Position numbers and translations under genes: made by a program | Shown: positions 33,257-44,576 of the stretch, one piece after another | How the letters are laid out: every line of letters begins with the position of its first letter | How positions within the stretch are numbered: position 1 is the stretch's first letter | Source of the DNA: Oleoguttula mirabilis | Taxonomy: Eukaryota > Ascomycota > Dothideomycetes > Mycosphaerellales > Teratosphaeriaceae | DNA length: 64,000 nucleotides | Direction: 5' to 3' | NCBI GenBank assembly: GCA_035135055.1 | Contig: JAVFHQ010000029.1 | Span: forward strand, 1 to 64,000 | Notes under the pieces: model-generated | What the model was told of the DNA's origin: nothing | Seen by the model: the letters and a program-made list of their open reading frames with translations, nothing else | Database searches by the model: none

Positions 33257-34575
33257 GATGGCGGTGGGTGGTGGAAAACAACGCTGTGCGCGAGTAACAG
33301 GAGTGGAACTGCGCAAAGGTTCATGAAGGAAGAAGACGATGAGTATACTCACCAAGGCTCAAGTATGCCGCGAATTCACAGTCAGACACCACGCTGCGCC
33401 TGACATGAGCGAACATCATGATCCATTATTCTGCGCGTGCGACGTCCGTCCGTTCCCCGGAGCGAACGAGATGTCTCGGTAGAGTCGGTAGGTGGTACCT
33501 ATAGTGGGGCTGACGTGGCAGGCTGCAGCAGTGCTGACATGCATAAGGTAGCAGTCTAGCAGACCCCACAATCTCCAGCCAGCAGGAACCTCGGAGACTT
33601 CTCTGCAGTGTGAACTTGCGAAGACCACTGCACGACATGCTGAGCTAAGCTCGACGGTGCGATCATGCTATAGATAGTGCGATGATTCCATCTTCATCTT
33701 CATCATCATCATTATCAAACAATCTGCGACAACGGTTCCGGGTTGCGGGGAGGGGGCTTCGATAACGGCGCTCCCTTCACGTACGTCTGCATGAGCTCGC
33801 TGCTTGTTGCATGCGGTCCACGCGCAGGAGGCTTCAGAACAAGCAACTGTCTTGCGTGAAACGCTTGGGTGCTTTGCGACACCTTCCTCGCCATTTCATC
33901 AGCGTGCCACATCAGCATAGCTTCGTGAGACGCCGAGCGTTGGAGGCCCACCGGAGTACACACAGGCATCCACTACGCGAGCGTCGCCCTTCTCGCAAAC
34001 ACACCAGTACAGTAGCGTACACCTGCCAGTGGCCCAACCAGACAGCTGGAATGGAAACGGGACAAGACGCGAGTGAGTAAGCGGCCTTCTTATACCACAC
34101 CATACCCCACCGTCCGCGCAAAGCACCTGCGGTGAAGATCGCCGACCAGACGACCGTGCGCGTATGGCGCTCGAGAATGAAGCCTGCATGCATTCAAGGC
34201 CCTCTCCCCAAACCCTTGCGGCGGGTCGGGATATTCTGTCTGGTAGTGGATGGACTTCGCCAGAACGTGAGGGATGCTGGCTCGTCGTCTATCGCAGAGC
34301 CATATTACGGGCGCAGGTCATGGTGTGCATGGCCTTCCAGGCAAGGAGCATTGCTGCTTGCCGAACGGCCGAATCGTGGTGGGCTGGGATAGGTGCACCG
34401 CAGGTGATCCGGCACGGCACGGTGAAGTCAAGGGCTCCACGCGAAGCCAGTGCAGCCCTTGGTGGCTATCGCCAGTATAGTGTGGTCCAGCAGCGCTGGA
34501 TCAAGGCCCACGTATGCCCGCTCAGTGCCTCGAAAGCGTGACCGTGATATCGCGAGCGAGTGATGTCCGCACCGC
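33257..34575. other. Intergenic, no supported gene
   Basis: Promoter of the DOMON-b561 gene at left. A CATCTTCATCATCATCATTAT microrepeat lies near 33690-33715. No gene seen. Confidence 0.45.
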
Positions 34576-36042
34576 TCAGCTCGCTCCACCAACACTCCTC
34601 CCACTCCCCCGCCTCCTCAGACCCCGCCGCCTCTCCGGCACCACCACCTCCACATTCAATTCCACATCGCGCCCAGCATCATGACCGGCCGCGAGCCTTC
34701 TCCTCCGGCTCCGCGCCCTCCAATCCCAGTCTGCGCTTCCCTCCTTCTCCAAGTCGGCTTCCTCCTGCCGCTTATACTCTTCCTCTCGGCCTGACGACAG
34801 CTCCTCACTAGGCGTGCGCTTGCGCTTGCGGAACTTCGTCGGAGCTGCGGAGGAGGACACCGTCGACGTTGCTGCGGTAGCGGATGCGGATGCGCTTGTG
34901 GAGGTCTCGGCGGCGGTGAGGAAGGAGGCGAGAGTGCTGAAGGGGATGCTGATGGACTCGCTCGTCGCAGAAGGTGGGAGGGTAGACGAGACGGATGGAG
35001 GCAAGACATCCGCAATGCTGAGGTTAAACGCGCCTTCGCATGCGCTTCCGTCGGCGTTGCGGAAGGGCACGGTGTCGATGTCAAGCCTGCAGATGCCTAC
35101 CTCGTCGCCCTCATCGTTGGTTTCCGTGCCGGGCCGCCAGATAGAGAGTGTAGCCACTCTATCCTCGCCCTTCGGCCCCGGTGCCGCAGCATTCTTCTTC
35201 GCACTGTCTCGCCTGCTCCTCTTGCCAACCGGGCTGGTGTAGGGGATGTCCAGCCCAATAACGCAGCGCACCGCATGCCGCGAGTCCACGATGTAGCTCT
35301 CGGCCAAGCGCAGCAAGTCCTTCCGCGACTGCGAGTAGCTTACCTCCAGCACCGTCGTCGGCAGGTGGGGTTGGGCAGGGTGGTAGAAGGTGGCGTCTGG
35401 ACTCCTGCGCACCACCACATCCCCCTCCCCCTCAACACCCGATGCCCGCGTCTCCTGGCTGCTGTTCTCCAACTCTGGCGCATGCAGCTCAAGCGTCGTG
35501 CTCCTGCCCTTGTAGACCTCCCGCACACATCCCGCAGCCTTCACATCATCGTCACCCTCCCCGTCTCCGCTGCCGCCGCCGCCTAGCCGCTCCACCAGCG
35601 CAGCAATGGCGCGTGCAATGCCGTCCTCGACCCTGGCGATGAAGCCCTCATGGGTCGCGCTGGGCATGCGCAGCACATACTCCCCGCCCGCAGCACGAGG
35701 CTCGTAGTCGTAGCGGACCCGATCCTCGTACCAGCCCCTCAGCCCCTCCTCCTCCCGCTCCAACCGCTCCCCAAGCTCGGCGAACTCGTGTGGACTAAGG
35801 CGGAAGGTGCGCCAGTCGCTCTCGCTCTCGGTCGCCTGCTGTGGTTTGCCGGCTTTGTGGAGGCGGAGGATGCTGATCAGGCGGTCGACGGTCGATTGGA
35901 CGCGCCTCTTTGGGGAGAGGGGTGGAGAGGGAGGGAGGTGGGAGGGGTGGGGCTCGATGTGGCTGTCGCGGCTGGGCGGGGTGGCGAGGGCGTTGCGGAC
36001 TACAGAGGAGGCAGCGGCGATGTTGGCTGGCGGCGAGGACAT
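34576..36042 (-). CDS. Fungal protein with possible Uma2/PD-(D/E)XK-like domain (488 aa)
   Basis: Single exon from ATG at 36042 (MSSPPANIAAAS). After a disordered N-terminus, residues about 75-130 are a charged helical region. Then MPSATHEGFIARVEDGIARAI leads to a block containing RRSPDATFYHP, TTVLEVSYSQSRKDLLRLAE and VRCVIGLDIPY. The order PD-x(n)-hydrophobic-ExS followed by a helix and a VIGLDI strand resembles Uma2-like/restriction-endonuclease-fold proteins, with D in SPD and E in LEVS as candidate metal ligands. The lysine of the canonical motif is not present. The C-terminus has an Ala/Ser/Thr run and basic RKRKRTPSEE and RRRRL stretches, a likely nuclear signal. The ORF is long and intact. 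The nuclease-fold assignment is inference. Confidence 0.65.
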   Translation of the reverse strand: MSSPPANIAAASSVVRNALATPPSRDSHIEPHPSHLPPSPPLSPKRRVQSTVDRLISILRLHKAGKPQQATESESDWRTFRLSPHEFAELGERLEREEEGLRGWYEDRVRYDYEPRAAGGEYVLRMPSATHEGFIARVEDGIARAIAALVERLGGGGSGDGEGDDDVKAAGCVREVYKGRSTTLELHAPELENSSQETRASGVEGEGDVVVRRSPDATFYHPAQPHLPTTVLEVSYSQSRKDLLRLAESYIVDSRHAVRCVIGLDIPYTSPVGKRSRRDSAKKNAAAPGPKGEDRVATLSIWRPGTETNDEGDEVGICRLDIDTVPFRNADGSACEGAFNLSIADVLPPSVSSTLPPSATSESISIPFSTLASFLTAAETSTSASASATAATSTVSSSAAPTKFRKRKRTPSEELSSGREEEYKRQEEADLEKEGSADWDWRARSRRRRLAAGHDAGRDVELNVEVVVPERRRGLRRRGSGRSVGGAS

Positions 36043-36606
36043 GGGGGTTGATCGCGTGAGCGTCGAGCAGCTTTGTCGCCGGTATGCGAACGTGAAGCGC
36101 ACGTAGCTTGTTGACTGTTTAGCTGTGGCGAGGTGGCAGGGCCACGACTTCGGCTTCGGTGCAGAAGTCGAGGCCTGTCGGCCCGCGGCCCGCGCCTCTC
36201 GCCCCCCGCTTTTCCCAAATCCTCCTTCAATCTCCCCCATCCGGTCTGCCCTGCAGCTCCATGTTGGACTCACAAGCATCGTAGCGTACACACCTCTGCA
36301 TGGTCCCCGATGATAATGATGGTTTGCGGGACGTTGCTGCATAGACACAATCTTTCAATGGGAGATTCGGCTTCGTCTCGTACTGTTCACGCCGAAGACC
36401 AGGCCAGGAGCATCTCGATGCCCCTGTCTCCGGACTTGACACCACGTACATGTATCGAGATCAGTCCACGTTATGGAGGGCTGACCGCACGTTCGAGGAA
36501 GTGACTGAACAGGGCGCGCAGTATTATTATATTATTGCCATTTCATCACATCCTACAAGTGGACAGCGAGCGCTTCAACAATACGCTCGCGATTCATATA
36601 CGTGGT
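36043..36606. other. Intergenic
   Basis: Short promoter region of the gene starting at 36042 and 3' flank of the rhodopsin-domain gene. Nothing else seen. Confidence 0.4.
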
Positions 36607-38005
36607 TCAGTACTTCGCAAAGCCCCCATAAGGCGGCATGGTCTGGATGACCTCGTGCTCTACCACGACTCGCCTCGACGCCTTGATGAGGTTCGGCAGC
36701 GGCTTCATAGGCAGAATCTCCTCCTGGCTCGACGCATGGGGCCCGGCAGTGATGGTCACCGTATTCCCCAGATGCGCAAAGTTCATGCCCAGCGCCTGAC
36801 CCAGATTGTGCCGGATCTCTGCACCCTCCCCGGAGTCGCGACTGCTCGTAGTCGTCGAGTGCAAGACACTGTGCCGGCGCTTGAAGAGCGGTCCGAGTGT
36901 CGGTATTGATGCGCCGATGATGATGAGGTTGAGTTCGAGTGTAGAGGCTAGGAAGTACTGGATGATGCCATCTGACGCTGTATTAGTCGACGGCTGCATG
37001 CTTGAGGTACCTCGGCCATACATGAGAAGTCCCAGTTGTTATCGCGGAAGATAGTGCGGATCTCAATTGTTCTCCAGAGGGCTGCAGCCATTGGGCTGGA
37101 CATCATTAGCAGCCGTACTCGCAGCTGTGGAGAATGGGGGTAACCCACAGGCCGGTCAAACTGAGCAGAGCGATGGCTGCATACTTGACCCAGGGACGGG
37201 TCCTGAGTCTCCAGATCATGTACGTTGGAGCCAAGGCCAGGAATGCATCGGTGACAACATCTAGAGCTAGATATCGATCAACAAGATGCCATCGGCATGG
37301 ATACAAAGATGCGTACCGCCAACAAAATAGGAGAAGGCTCCCACCTTGCGTGAAGTGTAGCAGGTCAATTTCACGCTTCGGGCGGTTAGCACTTCACAAC
37401 ATGAGAGCGGGCCGGATAACATACTTTCCGATGATAGATATGTCGCTCCCGCATACCCCGTACAGCATAGCAAGCGCGATTACGTTGAGCACGATTTGGA
37501 CGCCCATCGCAACCCACAGGGGCGTCTTCAGAGCATGCCGGGACTTGCCAATGATGGCGAGGAGATACAGGCCGACGGACGTCCGACCACATGTCGGACC
37601 AAGGTAGAGGAAGAGCTGCCCGACGTACTCCCAGGTGATGATCTTCAGGACCTTCTCGGGAGTCAGGTATAAGTAGTGCCGCCCTGCACCGTAGTGCACC
37701 GCTTTGGTGACGCAAACGCTGTACAGCAAGGCGCAGACCTGGTGCGGCAGTCAGCCCTTTTGCCAGCCTTTGGATGTCGGGGTGTCTTGGCTACAGCCAG
37801 CACGTCTAGGAGAACTACTGACCCAGACAAAGGATATCGTCATGTCATCTAGGCCGATGGACCTGTTCCGGAAGATCTTCGCATACAGTCGTGCCGCGAG
37901 GAAGGCGGTGCTGACTCCAAGCATCGTCCATGTGTAGTACACAAGAGGCAGTCCGATGTTGTGGTTCGGCGGGAGCACCGCCGGTATGGGTATCGCATCG
38001 GCCAT
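36607..38005 (-). CDS. Rhodopsin-domain (SAT4-type) integral membrane protein, about 5 exons
   Basis: Exons: 38005-37823, 37738-37457, 37375-37149, then 37095 to a donor near 37044, then a last exon from about 36995 to 36607. The protein begins MADAIPIPAVLPPNHN and has TM1 YTWTMLGVSTAFLAARLYAK followed by GLDDMTISFVW, a layout typical of the fungal rhodopsin-domain family (GxDD before TM2). It continues through GQLFLYLGPTCGRTSVGLYL, LALDVVTDAFLALAPTYMIW (TM5), KYAAIALLSLTGL and ELNLIIIGASIPTLGPLF, seven helices in all, then a cytosolic tail. The third junction (GTATGC donor, CGAAG acceptor, 81 nt) is the least certain. The last intron has two phase-equal acceptors six nt apart, giving NWDFSYGII or NWDFSSSDGII. 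Substrate or ligand unknown. Confidence 0.75.
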
Positions 38006-39446
38006 GCCGTTGTGTTGTCCAGCCGTGGACCAAGTAGCATGGAAAGAGGCACTTGACAAGATGAAGACACGCCGGCGACCCAACCCGCAAGGAAATAGGT
38101 CGTCGGGAAGTGAGGTTTTGGAAACGCTACAGCGCCGGGCGCCAGGATGGCGATGGATACAAATATCTACTCCACCCTTCCATCTTGCGACCGGGATTAG
38201 CGGCAATCGCTACCAGTGTTGAACCTGCTGATTGCTGCTTCGCATGGCCTTCATGATCTACGCCCCGGGGAACTGGGCTGTATATTAATCCCCGCCGCTT
38301 CGTCAGCACGACTGCGCACATCCCATGGCGCTTGCCAGAGAGCACTCGTCACCACCCTGGAGCGACGTCTGGTGTGCACTGGACCATGTCAGCGCGCCTG
38401 TTGGCTCTGTGCGGCATATTGGTGGTCGGTAAGGCTAGAACCGAGGGTGCGACTCACGGAAGAAGCTGGAGTGTAGCAACTCCTGAACAGACATTGCCAG
38501 AGGTGCACGCTCGGGGGTGCACTTGTGCAGACGACACTGTGTCGGATGAAGGACCAGGGTGAAAGATCGGTTCGCGGCAGCAGGAGCGCGCGTCGCGCGA
38601 CCCTTCCATCCTTCCTGCAGGGCCCCAGGGTGCAGGAATCAGGAATCTTGGGAAGTTTGAGGATGCATACATACATGGGTTCTCACCTTTCCCGGAAGTG
38701 CCCTATGTGCACGCGATCGCGCACCCTCGGCCTGCTTCCGAGGTTAGCGGCGGCTAGCCAGGACCGAGCACTATAGGTGGAAGTATGGCCAATGGAACCG
38801 ACGGTCCGGCACACGCTCCTGAGGTCCAATCGTAGCGTGATTCGTGAAACTGCTCCGCTCGGACTGGGGTCCGATAGACTCACGGTCATGGTATCTTCAC
38901 GGGTAGCTAGGGCATGGCATATCCTTGCTAGCGATCAGCTGGTTTGAGAGCCGGATATTGAGGACATCGACAAGCCGGACGTTGGGTCAAGGGTTTACCT
39001 CCTAGATCCATGTCAGTGCTTCGGTACCGGGATCTGCCTTTGACAGACTGCCTAGTGGTCCGAGTCGTGGAGCCGTTGGCGTCGTGGGGAGACCGTGCGG
39101 CGTCGCGTAGATACCTGAATCACTAGTACGACACGCTACTTACTCGTGACTCGTCGCATAGCGGCATAAGAGCAAGAGGTGCCGCAGATTCGGCGTGGGA
39201 TGTGTAGGATTTGGTAAAATAGGGAGATCTACGCGACGGCAAGCTTGCAATCTTGAGAAGAAATTTGAGGTTCACGGCGGATGTTGAGATCGTGGCTCGG
39301 TGCCGACAGGAGCTCGGAACCGGACGTTGCCGGATCAGGGATCCTTTTGTCCCAGACCTCACCTTCAACGCCGTATAAGATCGTGCTTCCTCCTCTATCT
39401 TCCTCCCAATACATCATATCATCATTACCCGTATCTATCGTGGTGA
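38006..39446. other. Intergenic, no supported gene
   Basis: About 1.4 kb with no protein-like frame. A CT-rich run lies just 3' of the gene ending at 39447. Confidence 0.45.
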
Positions 39447-41006
39447 TCACCACCTCACACTACTGGCTTCCACAGGCTGACCGTATTCCGGCACCTCTGC
39501 ACCCCATCCCACCGCTGGCTCTGCCGCCGCCTCCGCCGCCTCCGCCGCCGCCCTGATCTCACGCTCAGTCTCTTCGACCGTCCTCCCTTCCGTGATGACC
39601 ATCTGAAGCTGATCAGTCGTCATGTTGCTAGCCTCAGCCAAGCCGATGTCCGTGGGATCGAAGAGCAGGGCCTCCCAGCCTTGCCAGAGGAGGATGTGGA
39701 TGTGCCAGAAGTCACCGCGGCGTTCAAGTCCCTCCGTCTCTATCTCGAGGTCCCCAACACTGTCAATCCACTTGAACGCTTGCTTGTAGAGCTCCTCGGC
39801 CCGCCGCATGCGTTTGTAGTTGATGACTTTCAACATCGCATACCCGTGCACCTTATGAAGCAGGCCGCCTTCTTCGAACCCGCTCTCGTCGATCTCGGTG
39901 ATGGCGAACCACCAGTAGCTGAATGGAGCTAGTATTGGCCTGCCATCTTCAGTGAAAGCAATCTCTTGGCCTTCTTCCTCTATCAGTGGGCGAAAGTATT
40001 CGTGGAGCGGGTCGTCCATCTCATCCCATGCATCAAATACCATATGTTTAAACTCAAGCGACAGTGAATCTTTCTTGCTGCGCTCGAGTTCCATGGTCTC
40101 CCTCACCAGCTCCTCGATCAACCTCACACGCCGGAAGACGTCCTGCTTTCGTGGCGTCAGACGATCCCACCAAGCATGCTCGACGGCCATATCCAGCGCT
40201 TCAGTCCAACCCATGTCGCCACCGTCGACTCGTTGCAGTACCCGCTCACGCCAATGGTGTGGGAGGTTGTACAGGCGCCGTGCAACCTCACGAACCTCGT
40301 AGTCACGTAGGCCGGTTGCTCGCCCTTCCGCCGCAAATAGACCTTCACCGCCAGTCTCCAGCCATCCGAAACGCTCTTCCGCATGGCGCAACGCAGCAAA
40401 CCATCCAGTCTGTCCACTGGTGACCCGGCGTGCTACGTCAAGTCTGATGTCTGCCGGAAGACCTAACAGGCGTCTTGCGACCGCACGGAGATTGCTGCTA
40501 TGGAGCGTTGGACCGTCATCTTCACCGTCGCTTTCGTACTGGTCGTCGGTCTGGTATGCCTCGTTCGTACTGCTGCGCACATCTTGCGACAGGGATCCCG
40601 AGAACATGCCTTCGATGCTGCGTGGATCCTCTGGCCACGGTGAGGCGGTTCTGTGGAGTTCCTCAACCTGGTCGAAGTCCTCCGGCTCTTCGAAAGTGTT
40701 CTCTTGCTCAATTGCGTCCCGGTCATAGTCCCAGAAGCCCACGCGGCCGCCAGCCAAGTCGCCCTGCCGAAGATCCAAACAATCGTCGAACGAGTTCGGA
40801 GGACGGCCATCCGGGATTGGTACTGGCGGTCTCCCTCGCCTTCTTCCATCTGGTGCGCGCAGGCACTGCCCGATCGTTGGCTGCGCTTCGCACTCCGCTT
40901 GTCGTCGTTGCTCAGCTGTTTGGCCTGGTTGCGGTGCGATCCAGCGATGAGCATCGAGATCATCGCTGTCCAGAGGTAGCGCGTAGGTAGGGACTGTGGT
41001 AGCCAT
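39447..41006 (-). CDS. Large orphan protein, family A copy 1 (519 aa, intact)
   Basis: Unbroken frame from ATG at 41006 (MATTVPTYALPL). N-terminal block: ECEAQPTIGQCLRAPDGRRR, then PVPIPDGRPPNSFDDCLD, then DAIEQENTFEEPEDF. The middle contains two similar helical units, ARRLLGLPADIRLDVARRVT..WFAALRHAEERFGW and ARRLYNLPHHWRERVLQRVD..WTEALDMAVEHAWW, an internal duplication of about 60 residues. The C-terminal half is helical and Trp/Glu-rich and ends in an Ala/Glu run encoded by GCC-rich DNA (39520-39555). The copy at 41673-43319 shares all blocks. No known domain recognised; cytosolic or nuclear by composition. Confidence 0.75.
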   Translation of the reverse strand: MATTVPTYALPLDSDDLDAHRWIAPQPGQTAEQRRQAECEAQPTIGQCLRAPDGRRRGRPPVPIPDGRPPNSFDDCLDLRQGDLAGGRVGFWDYDRDAIEQENTFEEPEDFDQVEELHRTASPWPEDPRSIEGMFSGSLSQDVRSSTNEAYQTDDQYESDGEDDGPTLHSSNLRAVARRLLGLPADIRLDVARRVTSGQTGWFAALRHAEERFGWLETGGEGLFAAEGRATGLRDYEVREVARRLYNLPHHWRERVLQRVDGGDMGWTEALDMAVEHAWWDRLTPRKQDVFRRVRLIEELVRETMELERSKKDSLSLEFKHMVFDAWDEMDDPLHEYFRPLIEEEGQEIAFTEDGRPILAPFSYWWFAITEIDESGFEEGGLLHKVHGYAMLKVINYKRMRRAEELYKQAFKWIDSVGDLEIETEGLERRGDFWHIHILLWQGWEALLFDPTDIGLAEASNMTTDQLQMVITEGRTVEETEREIRAAAEAAEAAAEPAVGWGAEVPEYGQPVEASSVRW

Positions 41007-41672
41007 TGTGCCCGCTTCATGCGAGACACGTAGAGCTTCCGCAAGAATGGGCACGTCGATGTCAGGACACGGACATGGAAGTGTGGTCTATGTCGCGGGT
41101 TGGAGGCTTAATGAGTGGTGGGGCTGTGAAGCGGGCCGCTCTGACGCCCGGGCTAAGTGTGGCGATCGCAAAGCTTAATCCGGGTGGCAAACGACAGGAT
41201 ATATAAAGACCAAAATGGACGACGACATGGTCGCTAGTCCCATTCTGCGCAGAGCATACCACCAGAGACGTCGTGGGCAGCTTGCGTCAATGTGCGGCAA
41301 ATCAAAAACTCTGGTAGGAAAGCAACAATTCATCGTTCTAATACAAACGAGGAGATGATGCCTGATGGCCACAACAACTATACACAGCTCGGCGGGATAT
41401 ATCGTTGAATAGAGGTGCTTGATTGACCGTATTGCGAGCTACACGCTGCTCATATGGTCCCGGACCTCTAATTGTCATGCTTATTTGCTGTCTCGATTCA
41501 CCCTTTCAACACGGTTTCACCTTGGACGATAGTCAAGGCTGGCTTCGAAGCGGTGATCACTGCGTGCTTGAAGGTTTCTGGAAGCTGAGATATCGCCTCG
41601 CCATGCACATCCATCGACCTCCTCCGCAACGATCCAGCACCGCACCGGCTGTACCCTCGGCTCCACATCCAC
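41007..41672. other. Intergenic between family A copies
   Basis: Promoter side of copy 1 and 3' flank of copy 2. No gene seen. Confidence 0.4.
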
Positions 41673-43319
41673 TCACGCAACAGCTTCGTCCATCTCCTCG
41701 TCGAGGTCATTCTCGCTCCAACTGCCATCCGTAATGATCTCCTGCAGGGCCTCCGGCGTCGCAGTGTCGGCATCGTCCCAGGTGAGGTTACAGTAGTCCT
41801 CCAACCTCCAGAACAGCGGCTCCCACCTAGTCCAGATGCCCCAAAAGTCCCACTCATCAAAGATACCCTCTCTCTCCCGTTGCCAAATGCCACAAGCATC
41901 TAGCCACAGCTCCACCAGATACAGCAGGGCCTCGAATGCGCGCAGACGGATGATGTTCGTCAGTCGAAGAACTGCAAGTCTGTGAGCCAGGCGGGAAACC
42001 GGTGGCTGGTTGATCTCCCCAGGCTCCAACGTCATGTACTCGGCCGCCTTGTACCAGAAGACGTGCGTGTCGATCTCTTGGGCGTTCCACTCACCGATCT
42101 CGACTCCTTCGGCGATCAATCGATGAACAAAGAGCCGTGGGAGTGGAAACCCGAACTCTGCGTACTGCGGCGACGCGATAAGCTTGCGGAAGGCTTCCTT
42201 CAAGTCCACCCCGAGCTTCGTCTCCCTCTCCAGCGTAGTCGTGATGAGGTTGCGCAAGCTGTTGACATGTCTCATCGCACTCTGCTGTGCGGGTACGAGA
42301 TTGTACCACCAGGCACGACTCTCCACCTCGAGGATGGCATCCTGCCACCGCATCCCGTCCCTCTAGACCAGACTCAACACCAGCGTGCGTATCTCGGGCG
42401 CGAGACGTCGGAGGCGATGAGCATAGCGTGGAAGCTCACGTAGGCCCATGCCGACATCCGCCCTCCTCTCTGGCGGCTCCGTCCGCATCAGACCCGGCGA
42501 TTCTACCCTCGTGTTGTCCTCGGCCTGCAACGAGCCCGCATACATAGCCTCCACGGAGCGAGCATCTTCTGGGAATGGTGCCAGCTCTGGCGGTACAACC
42601 TCGTGCACGTAGTCTTCCTCGAAGACTGACAGGGGCGTGAAGGTATTGTCTCTTTCGATGTCTTGCCTGTTCAAGCCGAATATCCAGTTGTAGGGGTGGC
42701 CGTTTCTGGCGATGTTGGGCGAGTAAACTCTGTTGTCAAGCAGATCGTCGTAGTCGTTCGGCTCTCTTCCCTCTGGGATCTGGACTACAGGGCGGCGTCT
42801 AGTTCGTCCTCAAGGAGAGCGGATGCAGTCGACGATGGTAGGTTGATGACGGCACTCTTCGAAGCGCTGCTCGGCTGCAGACAGTGTGCCGTCGCTGTAG
42901 ATGCGCCAACGCCATTCGTTCAGGACTTCGTCGGATAGAGGCTCGGCGAGACTGCCGAAGAGTGCTGCAGCAGGCGGCGGAGGATGGATAAGCGTAGGCT
43001 GGGCTATTGCAACAGATGCAGCTACAACAACCTCACCAGCTGGATCTGCCGATGACTTGCTGGCTCCTTGAAGCATCCCTTGCAAGCTCTGTCCATCTGC
43101 GGGTACCTCATCCTCCATCTCCACATCTGTATCTCTTTGATCTACTTGGCATTGTGGTGGGTCATTCGAGATCGGCGGAGCCGATGGACTCGATGAAGCT
43201 GCCAAAGTTGCTGCTGTCGCTGACGGATGATTGATGGGAGCCGCAGTCGAGGATTCATCCGAGTCGTCGCTGGCTGCTAGGCGACCTCTGGGATCAGAGC
43301 TTCGACCGTCCAAAGACAT
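41673..43319 (-). pseudogene. Large orphan protein, family A copy 2 (two in-frame stops)
   Basis: ATG at 43319 (MSLDGRSSDPRG) opens a 549-codon frame interrupted only by TGA (42812-42810) and TAG (42365-42363). Reading across them gives the same blocks as copy 1: RFEECRHQPTIVDCIRSP-stop-GRTRRRPVVQIPEGREPNDYDD matches QPTIGQCLRAPDGRRR..IPDGRPPNSFDD, and IRTLVLSLV-stop-RDGMRWQDAILEVESRAWW matches the second helical unit. No frameshift is needed and no intron is implied. The N-terminus (about 110 residues) is extra and Ser/Ala/Pro-rich. Two separate stops indicate a pseudogene, unless stop read-through or RNA editing occurs, for which there is no evidence. Confidence 0.75.
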
Positions 43320-43389
43320 GGTGAGCGACGCTGAGACGTTAGGTGGCGTGAGGCTGCAGAGCTGATCGACCGTGACTGCTGCTTACAGA

Positions 43390-43530
43390 AAAGCAGTCGA
43401 GCGGGTGCGCATGTGAGTCTGCAGAGGCTGCAGCCCGGCGGAAGGGCCCGTTGTTCCGCTGGTCAACGTTCGGGTACCAGAGCTTGACGCAGTGCGCAAA
43501 GACTGCTCAGACAAACACCGCAAGTGCCCC
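43390..43530 (+). pseudogene. Relic of a conserved exon (see 45545-45800)
   Basis: GAGGCTGCAGCCCGGCGGAAG..CCGCTGGTCAACGTTCGGGTA resembles GAGGCCGCAGCGGTGCGGGAAGACCCGCTGGTCGACGCTCGGGTA at 45650-45700. Translated, PLVNVRVPELDAVRK matches PLVDARVRQLDAERK. The match here spans a frame shift, so it is a decayed copy. It lies just upstream of the orphan gene at 43659. Confidence 0.4.
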
Positions 43531-43658
43531 TTCTCATAGCTTTCGAATCTTTCCGCATCGGTTGTATCAAGTCGACACCGGACAGCACAAGTTACGAGTA
43601 CCTAGGACGACAGATCGACCGCATATCGGTTGAGGGCACGCGGCAGACGTCTGAGACG

Positions 43659-44576
43659 ATGGACACTTACGCCCAAGACTCGGCCACGCTGGCCTCGAGC
43701 TACTTCCAACAGTTCAACGACGCGGACGACATCCTCACCGACGAGGAAGAATTCATGCAGCAGGTGTTGCAAAAGAGAACCTTACTCGACAAGAACTTCA
43801 TCACCCACGCCCGGTTCAAGTCAGCCACCAGCGACACAGAACAGAGCTCTCAAGAGTTATCCTACGACTACAACACCCACAAGTGGGTACCGTCACCCGA
43901 GTACTACGACTTCAGCCAGCCCAAGGCGGACGTGATCCACGGCTTTCCCATCGACGGGCACTCGAGCCAGATCCTGGCCGACGCTTACGCCAACAAGGGG
44001 CAGAAAGATCACTACCTGCCCGTCAACTTCAACTGCAACACTACGAAGCTCTCGATCGCAGATCTGCTGCTGTGCCCATGCTTTATGGCTTGCCTGCCCA
44101 AGCACCACGTTCTACGAAAGCACGAACGCATGGAGACGGACTTCCACGCGCGGCACTGCCACGCCGCGTGTTCCTGGTGCCGCAAAGCAACCCCCTTGGA
44201 CGTCGAATGGCATCGTCTGCTCTCTGGGGAGCATGTCTACATGCGCAACGTACCCAGAGGCGACTGGACGATCGGAATCGCGGAGACCGGCTTGACGGTG
44301 GTTTCGATGGCGTACTTCAGATGGCCAACCAAGGAGGCCGATGCCGACTCGGCGTCTAGTGCGAAGGCATCGGTGAAGATCAGCTTCAAGCGGTATGACA
44401 GACCGTTGCACCACATGTGCAACAGATTCGGAGCCGTACCCTGTACACATGGGTGCACATCTGCGGCAGAGGAGCTTGCGGAACTGCACCCGGCTGAAAG
44501 GGAAGAGTACTCGCTCGAGAAGAAAGGGCGCCATGCTTTCTTCTTACGTGGATGGGAGGATGCCAAATCGTGGTAA
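43659..44576 (+). CDS. Cys/His-rich orphan protein (305 aa)
   Basis: Open frame from ATG at 43659 (MDTYAQDSATLASSYF); the frame is open further upstream to 43524 but without ATG. The N-terminal third is acidic. Residues about 130-190 contain a dense Cys/His group (LLLCPCFMACLPKHHVLRKH, then FHARHCHAACSWCRKA) that could bind zinc, and a later CNRFGAVPCTHGC. The rest is mixed alpha/beta in character with IGIAETGLTVVSMAYFRW. No domain recognised. It sits in the F-box/orphan array and is preceded by a relic of the exon that also precedes the F-box gene at 45831. Intact and plausibly expressed, but hypothetical. Confidence 0.6.
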   Translation: MDTYAQDSATLASSYFQQFNDADDILTDEEEFMQQVLQKRTLLDKNFITHARFKSATSDTEQSSQELSYDYNTHKWVPSPEYYDFSQPKADVIHGFPIDGHSSQILADAYANKGQKDHYLPVNFNCNTTKLSIADLLLCPCFMACLPKHHVLRKHERMETDFHARHCHAACSWCRKATPLDVEWHRLLSGEHVYMRNVPRGDWTIGIAETGLTVVSMAYFRWPTKEADADSASSAKASVKISFKRYDRPLHHMCNRFGAVPCTHGCTSAAEELAELHPAEREEYSLEKKGRHAFFLRGWEDAKSW

